Positions 1-56,005 of a DNA stretch of 64,000 nt are shown here, in pieces. Both the position numbers and the translations under genes were made by a program. Below the pieces are notes generated by a model. That model had not been told where the DNA came from, made no database searches, and saw only the letters and a list, made by a program, of their open reading frames with translations. Source of the DNA: Conus ventricosus (lineage: Eukaryota; Mollusca; Gastropoda; Neogastropoda; Conidae). Position 1 is the first letter of the stretch, and every line of letters begins with the position of its first letter. The DNA lies in the NCBI GenBank assembly GCA_018398815.1, contig CM031595.1, positions 144,028,540 to 144,092,539 of the forward strand, in the 5' to 3' direction.

Positions 1-480
1 ACTGAGACAAGGGGAAGACTGGGAAGGGGGCTAAAGCTATGTTTTTAAACCAATGGAAGCAGAAAGAAATTGAAACAAGGGGTAATGTGATTTTAATTTT
101 CCAGTGGAAATGGAAAGAGACTGCAACAAATGTAGCAAAGTCAATTCTCTTCCCAAGAGAAACAGAAAATGAGTGGATGCAAGATTATTCCTTTTCAAAT
201 GGAAACATAGATGGATCAAGGGAGTGCTGATTTTTACCAAAGGAAAACAAAGCGACAAAAGCTGTAACTGATTTTCTATTTTCAAACTGGAAACAGAAAA
301 CGATGGAAGCAAACAGAAAAGTCATTTTTCACCCAATAAAAACAGCAAGAGAATGAAACAAGGATTAAACTGATTATTCCCCCTTAATGAAACAGGACTG
401 AAGCAAGGGAGATAAGTACTTTCCCCCCAGGAGAATGGAAGGATACTGAATCAAGAGGGGAAGGGAGTAAATGTTCTTTT
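1..480. repeat. Degenerate tandem repeat of about 50-60 bp
   Basis: The phrase TGGAAACAGAAA...GA..GAAGCAA(G)...TTTTC recurs with drift about eight times (GGAAGCAGAAAGAAATTG, GGAAATGGAAAGAGACTG, GAGAAACAGAAAATGAG, GGAAACATAGATGG, GGAAACAGAAAACGATGG, and so on). It is A-rich with no coding signal; the overlapping open frames are repeat artefacts. Its left edge is cut by the window. Confidence 0.55.
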
Positions 481-1639
481 TGTTTTCTCAGTAAAAAACA
501 AGTAGTAGTTTTTTCACTCCCTTGGGAATCAGAAAGAGTTGGAAGCTGCACATCAAGCCAATCACAAACCTGCACCAGTCTAAAGAACTGAGAACCACTG
601 TCCTCACTGACGTCGGACGCTAGTTCTGACCAAACGTCAGCCTGTGGAGCCAACATGCATAGGTACAAACATTTGTATCAACTACGTTACAAACAAATAT
701 ATCTATAAATACCAGAAAGGATGAAACATAATTTTCATTATCAATTAGTCAGAAAAATCCAAAACTATGGTAAAGACAAAGTCAGATAAATCCAAAACTA
801 TGGTAAAGACAAAGTCAGCTTTAACAACAATGCTACTCTGAACATTGACAGTTTCATGGACCATTCCTAAAATCCACTTCAACATTTTTTCGTAAAACCA
901 GTATGGGATTATTTTCAATGTGCACAGAAATTTGTGTTTTCAGTACCTACCATTCAATATTTTGAAAAAAATCCAAACTCTAATAGAAATGGGGGAAAAA
1001 GCCACAAACTCACAGCAGGTCCCCTTGGTGTGCGTATTTTCTTTTTGATAGATAGTGCTCTCTTCTTCAGAGGGTCGGCAGCATCATGCCTGTAACATTT
1101 TATCCATGACACCATGCACATTATTTAATACACATCAAAGGACCACAGTATTGATGATATCAATACAAAAACTCAGGCTTTTTTAAAAATAATTTTAGCT
1201 TTCATGATCTCCAAATGCTATCCTCATTTGTTATAGATAAAATGTAAGCAATTTTCTAACAAAATATATTTTTTACACAGACATATGTCAATGGAAACCA
1301 AAAAAAATGTCACCACTAACTTTTCTTTCTCAATTCAATTTAACAGCCATCGTTGCTTTTGGAAATTTTCAACAATGCTTTACTTTTTCTTAAAGTGACC
1401 AACATCAAGGTCCTAGTGAAACTTGTCACACACTTCAGACGGGATGCCATAAAGAAGAAATGACAGAAATCAGAGTTACAGTTTTGCCTGCGAAGTAAGC
1501 CATACACATGTATTACAGGACTGCGGTAAAAAAAAAGACTGGCTTCATTACCTACGAAATAAAATCACCTCCACAGCATGGGAAAAAGGCATTCAACTCT
1601 TCAAATCTTAATTTCATGCTGCTTTAATGTTCATATCGG
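481..1639. other. No gene seen (probably NPHP3 intron)
   Basis: AT-rich single-copy-looking sequence. There is one short direct repeat (GTCAGATAAATCCAAAACTATGGTAAAGACAAA at about 750-815). A minus-strand open stretch at 575-640 is flanked by AG and GT but its peptide (ADVWSELASDVSEDS) does not resemble any NPHP3 TPR. Confidence 0.5.
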
Positions 1640-2673
1640 TCTCACAATCAATGGGGTGCACACAACAAACACTCACTTATCCTGTTTCTGATAGAGCACT
1701 GCCTTATTGTTCTCACAATCAATGGGGTGCACACAACACACACTCACTTATCCTGTTTCTGATAGAGCACTGCCTTACTGTTCTCACAATCAATGGGACA
1801 CTGGCAACAAACACTCACTTATCCTGTTTCTGACAGAGCACTGCCATATTGTTCTCACAATCAATGGGGTGCACACACAACAAACACTCACTTATCCTGT
1901 TTCTGATAGAGCACTGCCTTATTGTTCTCACAATCAATGGGTGCACACACAACAAACACTCACTTATCCTGTTTCTGATAGAGCACTGCCTTATTGTTCT
2001 CACAATCAATGGGGTGCACACACAACAAACACTCACTTATCCTGTTTCTGATAGAGCACTGCCTTATTGTTCTCACAATCAATGGGGTGCACACACAACA
2101 AACACTCACTTATCCTGTTTCTGATAGAGCACTGCCTTATTGTTCTCACAATCAATGGGGTGCACACAACAAACACTCACTTATCCTGTTTCTGATAGAG
2201 CACTGCCATATTGTTCTCACAATCAATGGGACACACACAACAAACACTCACTTATCCTGTTTCTGATACAGCACTGCCATGTTGTTCTCACAATCAATGG
2301 GGTGCACACAACAAACACTCACTTATCCTGTTTCTGATAGAGCACTGCCATATTGTTCTCACAATCAATGGGACACAGGCAACACTCACTCACTTATCCT
2401 GTTTCTGATACAGCACTGCCATATTGTTCTCACAATCAATGGGACACACACAACACTCACGTATCCTGTTTCTGATACAGCACTGCCATGTTGTTCTCAC
2501 AATCAATGGGGTGCACACAACAAACACTCACTTATCCTGTTTCTGACAGAGCACTGCCATATTGTTCTCACAATCAATGGGACACACACAACAAACACTC
2601 ACTTATCCTGTTTCTGATAGAGCACTGCCTTATTGTTCTCACAATCAATGGGACACAGGCAACAAACACTCAC

Positions 2674-2690
<17 letters not shown>
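1640..2690. repeat. Minisatellite, about 15 units of about 71 bp, made of a duplicated 5' splice site
   Basis: The plus-strand unit runs from TTCTCACAATCAATGGG through ACACAACAAACACTCACTTATC to CTGTTTCTGATAGAGCACTGCC. Units vary from about 66 to 74 bp by small indels in the CACA tract and by a few substitutions (GATAGAG/GACAGAG/GATACAG). On the minus strand each unit contains the last 26 or so coding bases of NPHP3 exon 19, its GTGAGT donor, and about 40 bases of intron. The authentic junction is the unit nearest 2674; the array extends into intron 19. Confidence 0.95.
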
Positions 2691-46625
<43,935 letters not shown>

Positions 46626-47291
46626 GGTGACTGAAGGTTTCAAAATCCCTAAGAACTATATTCAGCTGTACTGAAATTGTGGTAAAATAAATCTTTGCTA
46701 TGAAGTTCTAAAATTCTTGCCTGGTACATCAATTATCAAAGTCATCAAATTTGTCCACTGTTTGTGATACATGACTTTTCCCCCCCTTGATGTAAACGTA
46801 CCAGAACAGCCAGCCAAGTCTCTTATCAATGCTTTCCTTTGTATTTCACACGCTGAAGCCGTGGTAAATGTGCATTCTCAGTCTCTGATGATGAGAAGCA
46901 TTCAATTGTCAACAAATCCATTCTCGTTTCGTCTGAAGTTCGCACTGGTGTAATACAAGTTTGCACTTTTCAAAATGTGTCCACACAGCCTCGTCACAAG
47001 CACATACAAGTCAATATAGCCATTTGTATAGATTTAAACGTAGTTCTAACCACATAAATTCAGACTCTGGCTAAGCCAGAACCTATCATTGATTCTAATT
47101 GTTTTCATGCCAGCAATAAATGAATAATCTTCATAGGCTTCTCTGACAACCGGACAAACTTCGACCGGAAGTACGAAACACAAAGCCAGCTTTTTTGTTT
47201 ATTACATTAATTTACGTATCCGAGGGAGCTCATTCTATTTTCATTCTCTTATGAAACTTGACACAGACACACCCCATCCCCATGCATACCC

Positions 47292-47328
<37 letters not shown>

Positions 47329-47485
47329 CTTCTTTCTATTTATAGCGTTTATGTATGTTTACTTCTATTCTAGATCAGTTTTGCTGATCTTGTTATTGCA
47401 TTTTCTATATATTTCCCTTCATTGAGGGCCGGATGTAAAAAAAAGCCATTTTGTGCTTATTCCGCTTTTTCCCTCATTAAAAAGA

Positions 47486-47532
<47 letters not shown>

Positions 47533-47616
47533 CACCTTCTTCTTCTTCTTCCGACTTGTCTAGGCCTATCTATGATTCTGCCACTAGGTTCAATTCGGTG
47601 TTTGGTTTAACTGTCC

Positions 47617-47661
<45 letters not shown>

Positions 47662-48030
47662 AGAAGAATGGGGGGGGGGGGGGGCAGAAAAAAGAAAGAA
47701 AGAAAGAAAAGGGTTGGAAAATACAGAAAGAGTGGGGGAACCCTAATGAAACGTAAGTGACAGGATGGGTTTTCAAGTATGGTCTAGGCGAGATGTTTTA
47801 TGAGGGCGAGGGAGGACATGGGTGTGAGCAATGATATGGGGGGAGGGAGAGGAGGGGGGAATTGGGAAGAGGGCCCCGGATAGAACCGAATCAATTATTT
47901 GAGGATCGGAGGTTTCAAAAGTGGTCTTCTTCTTCCGTATAATAGCCGTCATCAACCGGTTGATGATTCTGCCACTTTGCGATGGTCTGTTTATGAATGG
48001 AACAGAGGTGCCACAAACAAACAAACCTAC
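46626..48030. other. NPHP3 upstream region
   Basis: Should contain the NPHP3 5' UTR and promoter. I see no clear TATA box or CpG island. (TC)n tracts at 47300-47325 and 47491-47529 and (GA)n at 47621-47657 are followed by a 14-base G-run near 47671. Confidence 0.4.
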
Positions 48031-48463
48031 GGCCTTCACGAGCCAGCAGATGCTGCCCTGGCTGCACGCACTGTCGGACAGCCCCGACCCACCACAGGTT
48101 GGAGGGGGGGGGGGGGGTGTTAAGCCCACACCTTGCGCTAGGCCGGCAGGGATTTTTTTAAAAACTTTTTGTTGTGACAAGTGTTTAGTGACCCTTGACA
48201 CGAAAGCGTCAAGAGTGTACGGGATGAAATTTGCCTATGGTATCGAGTCCCAGTCCCTGATGGTCCTTGGGAGGAAGGAGCTCTGTCGGCACTATGTTCT
48301 GCAGCGAATAAGGGCAAATTGCTGGTCATGTTCGCGTCGCTCACTTGGTGGCAGACAGAACTGTACACCTATACATCTAGGTATTATACAATGTATTCAC
48401 TATCAGACTTTCAAAGGAATGGACGGGTTTTGTTTTTTTATCTTTACAGTCTTGGTGTCGTAA
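47921..48463 (+). other. Open reading frame of unknown status (180 codons)
   Basis: Starts MVFFFRIIAVINRLMILPLC, passes through a poly-G (GGGGGG residues) and ends with KCLVTLDTKASRVYGMKFAY and ANCWSCSRRSLGGRQNC. No domain is recognised. A G-run supplies part of the frame, so the frame itself is doubtful. It could be a decayed element or chance. Confidence 0.15.
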
Positions 48464-48500
48464 TGACTCCATAACAGAAAGGAGGAAAGAAAGAACGTTC

Positions 48501-48511
48501 AGAGAGAGGAG

Positions 48512-48577
<66 letters not shown>

Positions 48578-48582
48578 GAGAC

Positions 48583-48621
<39 letters not shown>
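48501..48621. repeat. (GA)n with ACAG interruptions
   Basis: About 120 bp of GAGA with an ACAGACAGACAG core. Confidence 0.97.
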
Positions 48622-48623
<2 letters not shown>

Positions 48624-49450
48624 CGTTCACACATGTAAGTCAAAGTTATATGTGTAGCATTTAGTTTTGCCGTATATCTCTAGAACCTTTTTTTTTTCAA
48701 AATGGAATGCTTTTTCTATATTTAGGTTTGGTTTGAAAAAAATCCAGATCAGCTATCAGTTGTATATACCGCCGATCTAGCAGCATAGAAGTTTAGGCGA
48801 TATAGGTAACCCTTTTACAAATCTTCTCTCACATATTAATACATTGGTATTTTCGTTTATCTTGAATTTTGTATAGTCATTTTAAGAGATCACTAAAATC
48901 TGTTAAATCGATGTTACATTAGCGTGACAATTTGACAAAAGATTCGAGGTAAAATTTCTAAGCTGGCCGAATGTGGGAAACGCTTTTTGCTCTCTTTGGA
49001 AAATCATCCTTGGAAACAATGAAAATTTAAAATCTATGTGTGAATTTTGGACCAAAAGGTTCCGGACAAGATAATTTGATACATAAAGATTTCTTTGCTA
49101 CTAACTGAAGAGGTGAAATATTTGCCGCCTTGTATGATCTATTTGTATTTGCATGTACCGGGACCCTAGACCTGTAGTTGAACTGCTTTGCTATCTGGAC
49201 TTTGTATCACTTTCAAGACTGAATTTAGTTGCTGCAGAGAAGAAAAAAAACTTCTTTGTTCATATTTTATTTTTGATCGGACTAAAAGCAAGGGTCAGAT
49301 GTCAAGAGCTTTATATCTTAAGTCCGCAGGGCTGACAATTTATGATGTTGAAAAAGCAAGTCTCTTTCTTGCTTTTAATCGTTACTTTTCCATATGCGTA
49401 TTCTTGCTTAATTTGGGAGCTCAAAAGACTCCTAAAAACGTCACCGATTC
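48622..49450. other. No gene seen
   Basis: AT-rich intergenic sequence without repeats or motifs I can name. Confidence 0.55.
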
Positions 49451-49455
49451 TCTCT

Positions 49456-49495
<40 letters not shown>

Positions 49496-49520
49496 CTCCC
49501 CCCCCCCCCCCTTTTTTTTT
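49451..49520. repeat. (TC)n-(C)n-(T)n tract
   Basis: About 45 bp of TC, 13 C, 9 T, directly abutting the left end of the TIR-bounded element. Confidence 0.95.
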
Positions 49521-50004
49521 GTACTCCCAGTTCTTACAGAATAGGGAGTACTTTAGAATGGGAACGAAGACATGCTGTCTGTGTGTGTGTGTATCTGTCT
49601 GTCTGTCTGTGTGTGTGTCCGTGGTCAAAATGTGTTCCACTCGCTCCAGACAAAACTACTGGACCGATCTTTATAAAGATGTGTAGGTATGTTCATTATG
49701 GGCCACGGATGATGCCCGATGTTTTAGTTTAAGGAATATCTCAGAAAGTACTTGGCCGATCTTTGCAAAAATGAGCAGATACATTCATTATGGGTCACGG
49801 ATGATGCCCGATGTTTTAGTTTACCCCGTTATAGCCGTTACTAACGGCTGTAACGGCCTGTAACGGTTTTTCTTCTTTATGGAATATCTCAGAAAGTACT
49901 TGGCCGATCTTTCTGAAAATTTGTAGGTATGTTCATTATGGGTCACGAATAATGCCCGATGTTTTAGTTAACCGTTATAGCCGTTACTGGGAACGAAGAA
50001 ATGC

Positions 50005-50077
<73 letters not shown>

Positions 50078-50084
50078 GTGTGTG

Positions 50085-50132
<48 letters not shown>

Positions 50133-51737
50133 GTCCATGGTCAAAATGTGTTCCACTCGCTCCAGACAAAACTACTGGGTCGATCTTTCTGAAAATGTGT
50201 AGGTATGTTCATTATGGGCTACGGATGATGCCCGATGTTTTAGTTAACCGTTATAGCCGTTACTAACGGCTGTAACGGCCTTAACGGTTTTTCTTCTTTA
50301 TGGAATATCTCAGAAAGTACTTGGCCGACCTTTATGAAAATGAGCAGGTGTGTTCATTATGGGTCACAGATGATGCCCGATGTTTTAGTTTACCCCGTTA
50401 TAGTCGTTACTAACGGCTGTAACGGCATGTAACGGTTTTTCTTCTTTATGGAATATCTCAGAAAGTACTTGGCCGATCTTTCTGAAAATGTGTAGGTATG
50501 TTCATTAATGGTCACGGATGATGCCCGATGTTTTAATTTCCCCGTTATAACCGTTACTAACGGCTGTAACGGCATGTAACGGTTTTTCTTCTTTATGGAA
50601 TATCTCAGAAAGTACGTGGCCGTTCTTTCTGAAAATGTGTTGGTATGTTCATTATGGGCTACGGATGATGCCCGATGTTTTAGTTTACCGTTATAACCGT
50701 TACTAACGGCTGTAACGGCCTGCAACGGTTTTTCTTCTTTATGGCATATCTCAGAAAGTACTTGGCCGATCTTTGTGAAAATTGGTAGGTATGTTCATTA
50801 TGGGTCACGGATGATGCCTGATGTTTTAGTTTACCCCGTTATAGCCGTTACTAACGGCTGTGACGGCCTGTAACAGTTTTTCTTTTTAAGGAATATCTCA
50901 GATATCTCAGAATATCTCAGAAAGTACTTGGCCCATCTTTCTGAAAATGTGTGGGTATGTTCACTATGGGTCATGGATGATGCCCGATGTTTTATTTGAC
51001 CAGAATAGCCGTTACTATCGGCTATAACGGCCTAGAACGGTTTTTCTTCTTTATGGAATATCTAAGAAAGTACTTGGCCGATTTATAAGCGGTTTGTATG
51101 ATCTTGTGACAAATCGGAGCCTCTTTCCATATGTAAGTGATGTAACACTAAAAATCGATTAAACAAATTAAAACCCGTTATTTTGCCGTTATTTCTTATA
51201 TATATTTTTAATGAAATTTGGTATACTGAAAGGTTATCCCACACAAATGGCACGTCTATATAGTGTTTCACAATTCGACTGTTAAAAACCGTTATTCTTG
51301 ACATATTGTCCGATTTGGATGAAGTTCGGTATGTACATAGGCTTCAGCTCAGTGATGACTAAAATACCAGTTTCAAAAGTGTACATTGGTTATATAACCG
51401 TTAAAATCGTTATTTTGCCGTTATTTTTCACATATTGGTGGATTTTTAATGAAATTTAGTATACAGAAAGGTTGTCACACACAAATGGCACTTCCATATA
51501 GTGTTTCAAAATTTGACCGTTAAAAACAGTTATTCTTAACATATTGTCCGATCTGTATGAAATTTGGTAGGTACATAGGCTTTAGCCCAGTGAGGACTAA
51601 AATACCAGTTTCAAAAGTGCACATCGGTTAAATAACCGTTAAAACCGTTATTTTGCCGTTATTTATCTCAGAAAGTACTTGGCCGATTTAAAAGCGATTT
51701 GGGAGACTGGGAGTACGTTCATATGCTTTGCATCTTG
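49521..51737. mobile_element. TIR-bounded repeat with two internal tandem arrays, copy 2
   Basis: Left end GTACTCCCAGTTCTTACAGA...TAGGGAGTAC, right end GACTGGGAGTACGTTCATAT then GCTTTGCATCTTG, as in copy 1 at 4040-5524. The first array is longer (about eight units of about 165 bp, 49630-51070) and the second shorter (about two units of about 235 bp, 51130-51660). The left module GGGAACGAAGAAATGCTGTC with its (TG)n is duplicated internally at about 49987. No ORF. Confidence 0.75.
50008..50133. repeat. (GT)n then (CTGT)n microsatellite
   Basis: About 65 bp of GT and 12 CTGT units inside copy 2 of the TIR element; copy 1 has only a short TG/TCTG tract at the same place. Confidence 0.97.
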
Positions 51738-52388
51738 GTTTTTTGTTTGTTTGTTTTTTTTGTTTGTTACATTACCATCTAAAACTAGAGAGAGAAGAAT
51801 TTTAGGATTTTCGCCTAATTCTTTGTTCAAATCTAGATATTTTAACTCATTTTCTTTCATGTATTTAATCATACTTGGTATAATTTTTACACATGGTTGA
51901 TTATTCTCCTTCTTCAATGTTGTTTTTGTTGTTTTGTTTTGTTTTGTTTTGTTTTCTTAAAAAGTCCTATGTCCTATGAAGTAGCCTGGCAAGCCACACT
52001 CAGGTAAAGGACAATAAAATAAAGATTCTTCTTCTTCCGTTGAGTCTCCACAATCAACAGGCTGATTATTATGAGACTATAAACGGGGGATCTGCTGGGG
52101 AAAAAAAAGAAAAAAAAAACCTATTCTAATTCCTTTTTCATAAACATGAGATTACACACATTCATACCACAAAGTGACACCCCCCACCCCTAACTTACCT
52201 ACTCACTAGCCTACACAAAAAAAAGCAAAACCAAAAAAAAAAGGTAAAAACTAAGTGCGGAGCTGCCAGCAGGCTACCACGGTCGCTTTTCATCCATTAC
52301 TATGGACTAGCTGGCCCCAGGCTGCAGTAGGCAGCTCAGGCCCACAACTTCCTTCCACTCATCCATGCACGCAACAAGACAGCTTTAT
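51738..52388. other. Spacer and LINE 3' UTR
   Basis: T-rich spacer with a TTTTG pentamer run near 51925-51955, then (from about 52200) sequence that is probably the 3' UTR of the LINE ending its coding region at 52389. The exact LINE 3' end is unclear. Confidence 0.4.
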
Positions 52389-55209
52389 TTAGAAATCTAC
52401 TGAAAGGTGCCTATTGACCAGTGACACAAATGTGTCAGTGGTTTTGGCATCAACAGTATTCTGGGGTAGGGAGTTCCAGTCCACAATTGTTCGTGGGAGG
52501 AACGACATTAGCCGGTAGTCGGTGTCTGCAGCTAGTTGGCTGAACTGCTGGTCGTGACCTCGTCGCTCTCTCTTCTTGGGAGGATGGAGTTGCTGTTTTA
52601 ACCTCGGGCAGCTGACTAGGTTGTTCTTGATTTTATACAACATGGAGAGCCTTGCTTTCTTCCTTCTGTCCTCAAGGGACGTCCAACCTAGAGTCTGCAG
52701 CATGTTGGTAACGCTGGCAGTACGTTGGTAGCGGTTAAGCACAAAGCGGGCTGCCCTACTCTGAATTTTTTCTAATTTCACCTTGTGCTGTTTCTCATAG
52801 GGGTCCCAGACGGATGCCGAACATTCCAGCAGAGGCCTAACAAACGTTTTATAGGCTTTAGCCTTTATGCTAGGGGAGCTGATTTTCAATATTACGTCTG
52901 AGGAACCCCAGGGCCTGGTTGGCTTTGGTCCAGATGGAGTTGATATGGTTGTCCCAATCCATCTTGTTCTGTAGAGTGACTCCAAAATATCTCGCAGAGT
53001 CTACAACTTCCAGGGTGTGGCCGTGGAGGTGGTATTCACACTGTAATGGCCGTCTCTTTCGCGTGACAGGGAGGGTGCTGCACTTTGCAGGGTGAAACTG
53101 CACGTCCCAACTCTTCTCCCAAACAGCAAGCTGTTGGAGGTCGTACTGTAGCTGGACTTGGTCCTGAGCAGATCTGACTCTGTTGTATATTGCTGTGTCG
53201 TCTGCAAAGAGCCTGCTGTTTGTAGTCAGATTGTCGGGCAGGTCATTGATGTAGGCCAAAAATAAGGATGGTCCCAGCACTGACCCCTGTGGCACACCGG
53301 ATCTGACTGGTACAAACGATGAGCATGACCCGTTCACAACCACTGCCTGTCGTCTGTTCTTCAGGAAGCTCGCTATCCACCTGTTGGTATGACCTTGGAC
53401 ACCGTATCTATGGAGCTTATGAAGGAGAAGACTGTGGTTGACTTTGTCGAATGCCTTAGCAAAGTCCATAATCAGGACATCGACTTGACCTCGTCCCTCC
53501 ATGTGTCCAACAATCTCGTCAACAAATTCAAGGAGCTGTGTTTCGCATGAGCGACCCTTTCTGAAGCCATGCTGGCGGTCGGTGAGGATCCTCCGGGAAT
53601 CCAGGTGTTCCATCATGGCACTTGATACCACATGTTCCATGACTTTGCATACGACGCATGTGAGGGAGATTGGCCTGTAGTTAGCAGGATTGTACTGTTC
53701 TCCCTTTTTGAAGATGGGCGTGACGTATGCATCTCTCCAGTCTGCTGGAACAACTCCACTGGTCATGGAAGACTGGAACAGTATGGCAAGTGATGGGGCC
53801 ACCTCTTCCGCAATCTCGCGGAGGACTCTGGGTCCGATTCCGTCAGGGCCACTGGCCTTATTCGGGTCTAGCCTTCTCAACACCTTGATGACTCCATCAG
53901 AGGTAATGACGATGTTGTCCATTGGTGGATAGTTGGCGCCGTTCATTCCGGTTTTCTGCGTGAACTCTTCAGACGAATACTCCTTTCCATCGCTGAACAC
54001 AGACTGGAACTGTTGATTCAGTATTTCAGCTTGGGTTTTCGGATCTGAGAAGAGCTGCCCATCTTTCTTGAAGGGTGCAACACCGGTGTTGGATGTTCTT
54101 TGGTGCTTTATGAAGCTCCAGAACTTTTTGTTCTTAGTTGCTTGTGGCTGTTGCTCCTCCTCTTCAAAAGTATCGTTGAGGTAGCTCCAGTAGTTCCGTC
54201 GCAATTGTCGCTGAGCGATTCGTCGGAGATTCCTTGCTTTTTCTTTGTCCGCTTGCCTACCAGACTTCTTTTTCTTCTTGTAAGCCCTGTCACGTCTGTT
54301 CATGAGTTTACGCAACTCTGGAGTAACCCATGGCTGATGGGGCTTAGAACGAACAGTCTTCGGGGGGATAAACGTCTTGATGGCATTTTGCAGGGTGTCC
54401 TTAAAGAGATTCCAAAGCTCCTCTGTAGAGGCCGAGTTTTCTTTCTCTCGTACTTCATCATGGAGGTCATGCATTGTACTTTTGATGCTTTCCCAGTCTG
54501 CTTTCGCATATAGAGGAATGTCACGTTGTTCTTGACTCTTTATCTTCTGCGCCTGGATGTTGAACTCACAGTAAACCATATCATGGTCTGAGAGACCCTG
54601 CAAAACCTCGACCCTTGGAATTCATTGTGGATGATTCGTCACAATTAGGTCAAGTGTGTTTATTCCCCTAGTAGGTTCCATGACCACTTGTTCAAGGCCG
54701 TTGTCATAGAGCGTCTCCATGAAGTTTCTGTGAAGGGTAGGGTACTGTGGTTTGGGTTTCAGTGTCCTGGTGGGCCAGTCCCAGCTGGGAAAGTTAAAGT
54801 CGCCGCCGATGAGGAAGTAGGCATTTCGGAGCCCCGTGGCTCTGTTTATGGAAACTTAAAACTTTTCTTGACTGACTTTATCACCAACGTCTGGTCTGTA
54901 ATAGGCGCACACATAAAGTGAACGACGACCAGTCACTTTGACCTTGACCCAGATGATTTCACAATCCGTGGATAGCTCTGGCACTTCTTCGTGGTTAAGG
55001 TTTGTTCGGACAGCTACTAGTACCCCCCCCTCCCCCTCCCGACCTGTCACGGTCCTTTCTATAGACTTTGTATAGCCTCTCATCGAAAACTCCGCACTCT
55101 TGATACCCTTCTCAAGCATAGTTTCTGTCATGATGATAACATCTGGTTTCAAGCGCTGAATGACATCTTCTAACTCAACTTTTTTATCTGTTGCAGATCT
55201 TATATTCAT
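52389..55209 (-). mobile_element. CR1-like LINE ORF2: AP endonuclease plus reverse transcriptase
   Basis: ATG at 55209 (MNIRSATDKKVELEDVIQRL) opens an APE-type endonuclease with DVIIMTET, YRPDVGD and later GGDFNFPSWDW and GLSDHDMV. The RT follows with KASGPDGIGPRVLRE, YRPISLTCVVCKVMEH, GFRKGRSC, DFAKAFDKVNH, GVPQGSVLGPSLF and the catalytic LFADDT. Two in-frame stops interrupt one otherwise continuous frame (TAA at 54856-54858, TGA at 54622-54624). A one-base shift near 52890 moves the end into another frame (KTFVRPLLECSASVWDPYEK ... FLPRTIVDWNSLP, stop 52389). So it is recently dead rather than ancient. Family: CR1/L2-type by the RT and by the PHD ORF1 upstream. Confidence 0.9.
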
Positions 55210-55227
55210 GTTTACAATTCTGAGCGG

Positions 55228-55845
55228 TCAATGTTTCCATTTATTTTGCTGACTAGCTCTTGTGGGGGTGGATGTATGTTGGGGTTGCCATTCTTTCTCT
55301 GTTGGAGTGGGACACGAGTCGTCGAGCCAGCCATCCGAGAATGTGAAAACTGGTCCGTCATCTGTGGCATGATCACCTTGTAGCGGCCAATACATAGTAC
55401 GGCTGTTTGGGTTGCCACACAAAGCACAGAACCAGGGCACATCTAGTTGGCTATCGTCTAATATTTCATAGGTTTGGGTGTAGATGCTCTGGCAGTTGGC
55501 GTGGTACCACTGACCGCATGTTTCACAAGCTACACCTTTCTGTCCCCATTTCACACTATTACTGCAGTCGCCACAGGGGCACCTAGAGTCATCAGAGCGA
55601 GACGAGGGCTGTTGACTGTGTTGCTGGTTTTGACCGGTTGAGTTTTTAGAGCATGTGGAACAAGTCTTTCTTTCTTTCTTCCAGATGGGATGTTTAACCT
55701 GCCCCGTGCCCACAGTCTTCACGTAGACTATTCTGGCACACAGGTTGCATGCATTGTGTATTTTCGTGTAGCCGGTACTCACCCGTCTTAGGACATGAGC
55801 ATCGGGATCTTTAGAGTCCGTGTATGATCTTAGTGCATGTGACAC
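55228..55845 (-). CDS. LINE ORF1 protein with a PHD-type zinc finger
   Basis: An open frame of about 205 codons ends 18 bp before ORF2. It holds a first Cys pair (CNLC, CSTC) and then CPCGDC...GVACETCGQWYHANCQ...WFCALCGN, a complete Cys4-His-Cys3 PHD-like finger of the sort found in ORF1 of CR1/L2 LINEs, followed by a Ser/Thr/Gln-rich tail. The start is uncertain: the frame runs upstream without a canonical ATG into SINE-like sequence (the 55845 codon is GTG). The protein presumably binds nucleic acid or protein during retrotransposition (inference). Confidence 0.85.
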   Translation of the reverse strand: MSHALRSYTDSKDPDAHVLRRVSTGYTKIHNACNLCARIVYVKTVGTGQVKHPIWKKERKTCSTCSKNSTGQNQQHSQQPSSRSDDSRCPCGDCSNSVKWGQKGVACETCGQWYHANCQSIYTQTYEILDDSQLDVPWFCALCGNPNSRTMYWPLQGDHATDDGPVFTFSDGWLDDSCPTPTEKEWQPQHTSTPTRASQQNKWKH

Positions 55846-56005
55846 AGACTAGACCTCGGTTTATAGTCCCATCCGAACGACTATATGGGGAATGGAGTCA
55901 GAACCAATGTTAACTCCGAGGGAAAAATCCCCCTATACCGAAATTCGAACCCGCAACCCCAGGATCACGAGTCCGGCGCTCTACCAACTGAGCTATCCGG
56001 CCCCC
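55805..56005 (-). mobile_element. tRNA-derived SINE abutting the LINE 5' end
   Basis: The minus strand starts GGGGGCCGGATAGCTCAGTT then GGTAGAGC (box A) and has GCGGGTTCGAATTTCGG (box B), so the head derives from a tRNA; the anticodon loop CTCGTGA would read CGT. The T stem is mispaired and no acceptor 3' strand follows, so it is not a functional tRNA. Downstream comes GGATGGGACTATAAACCGAG, then GTC...CATGCACTAAG, resembling the conserved central core of invertebrate SINEs. It runs directly into LINE ORF1 at about 55805. Confidence 0.75.

Noticed and set aside
575..640. Further NPHP3 exon
   Set aside because: Flanked by AG and GT and CpG-richer, but the peptide does not match any TPR of NPHP3 and shows no repeat signature.
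47921..48463. 180-codon ORF as a gene divergent from NPHP3
   Set aside because: No recognised domain, frame depends on a G-run, no splice or promoter support; kept only as a low-confidence entry.
55930..56005. tRNA-Thr(CGT) gene
   Set aside because: Box A and anticodon arm are good but one anticodon pair is mismatched, the T stem does not pair and there is no 3' acceptor strand; it is the head of a SINE.
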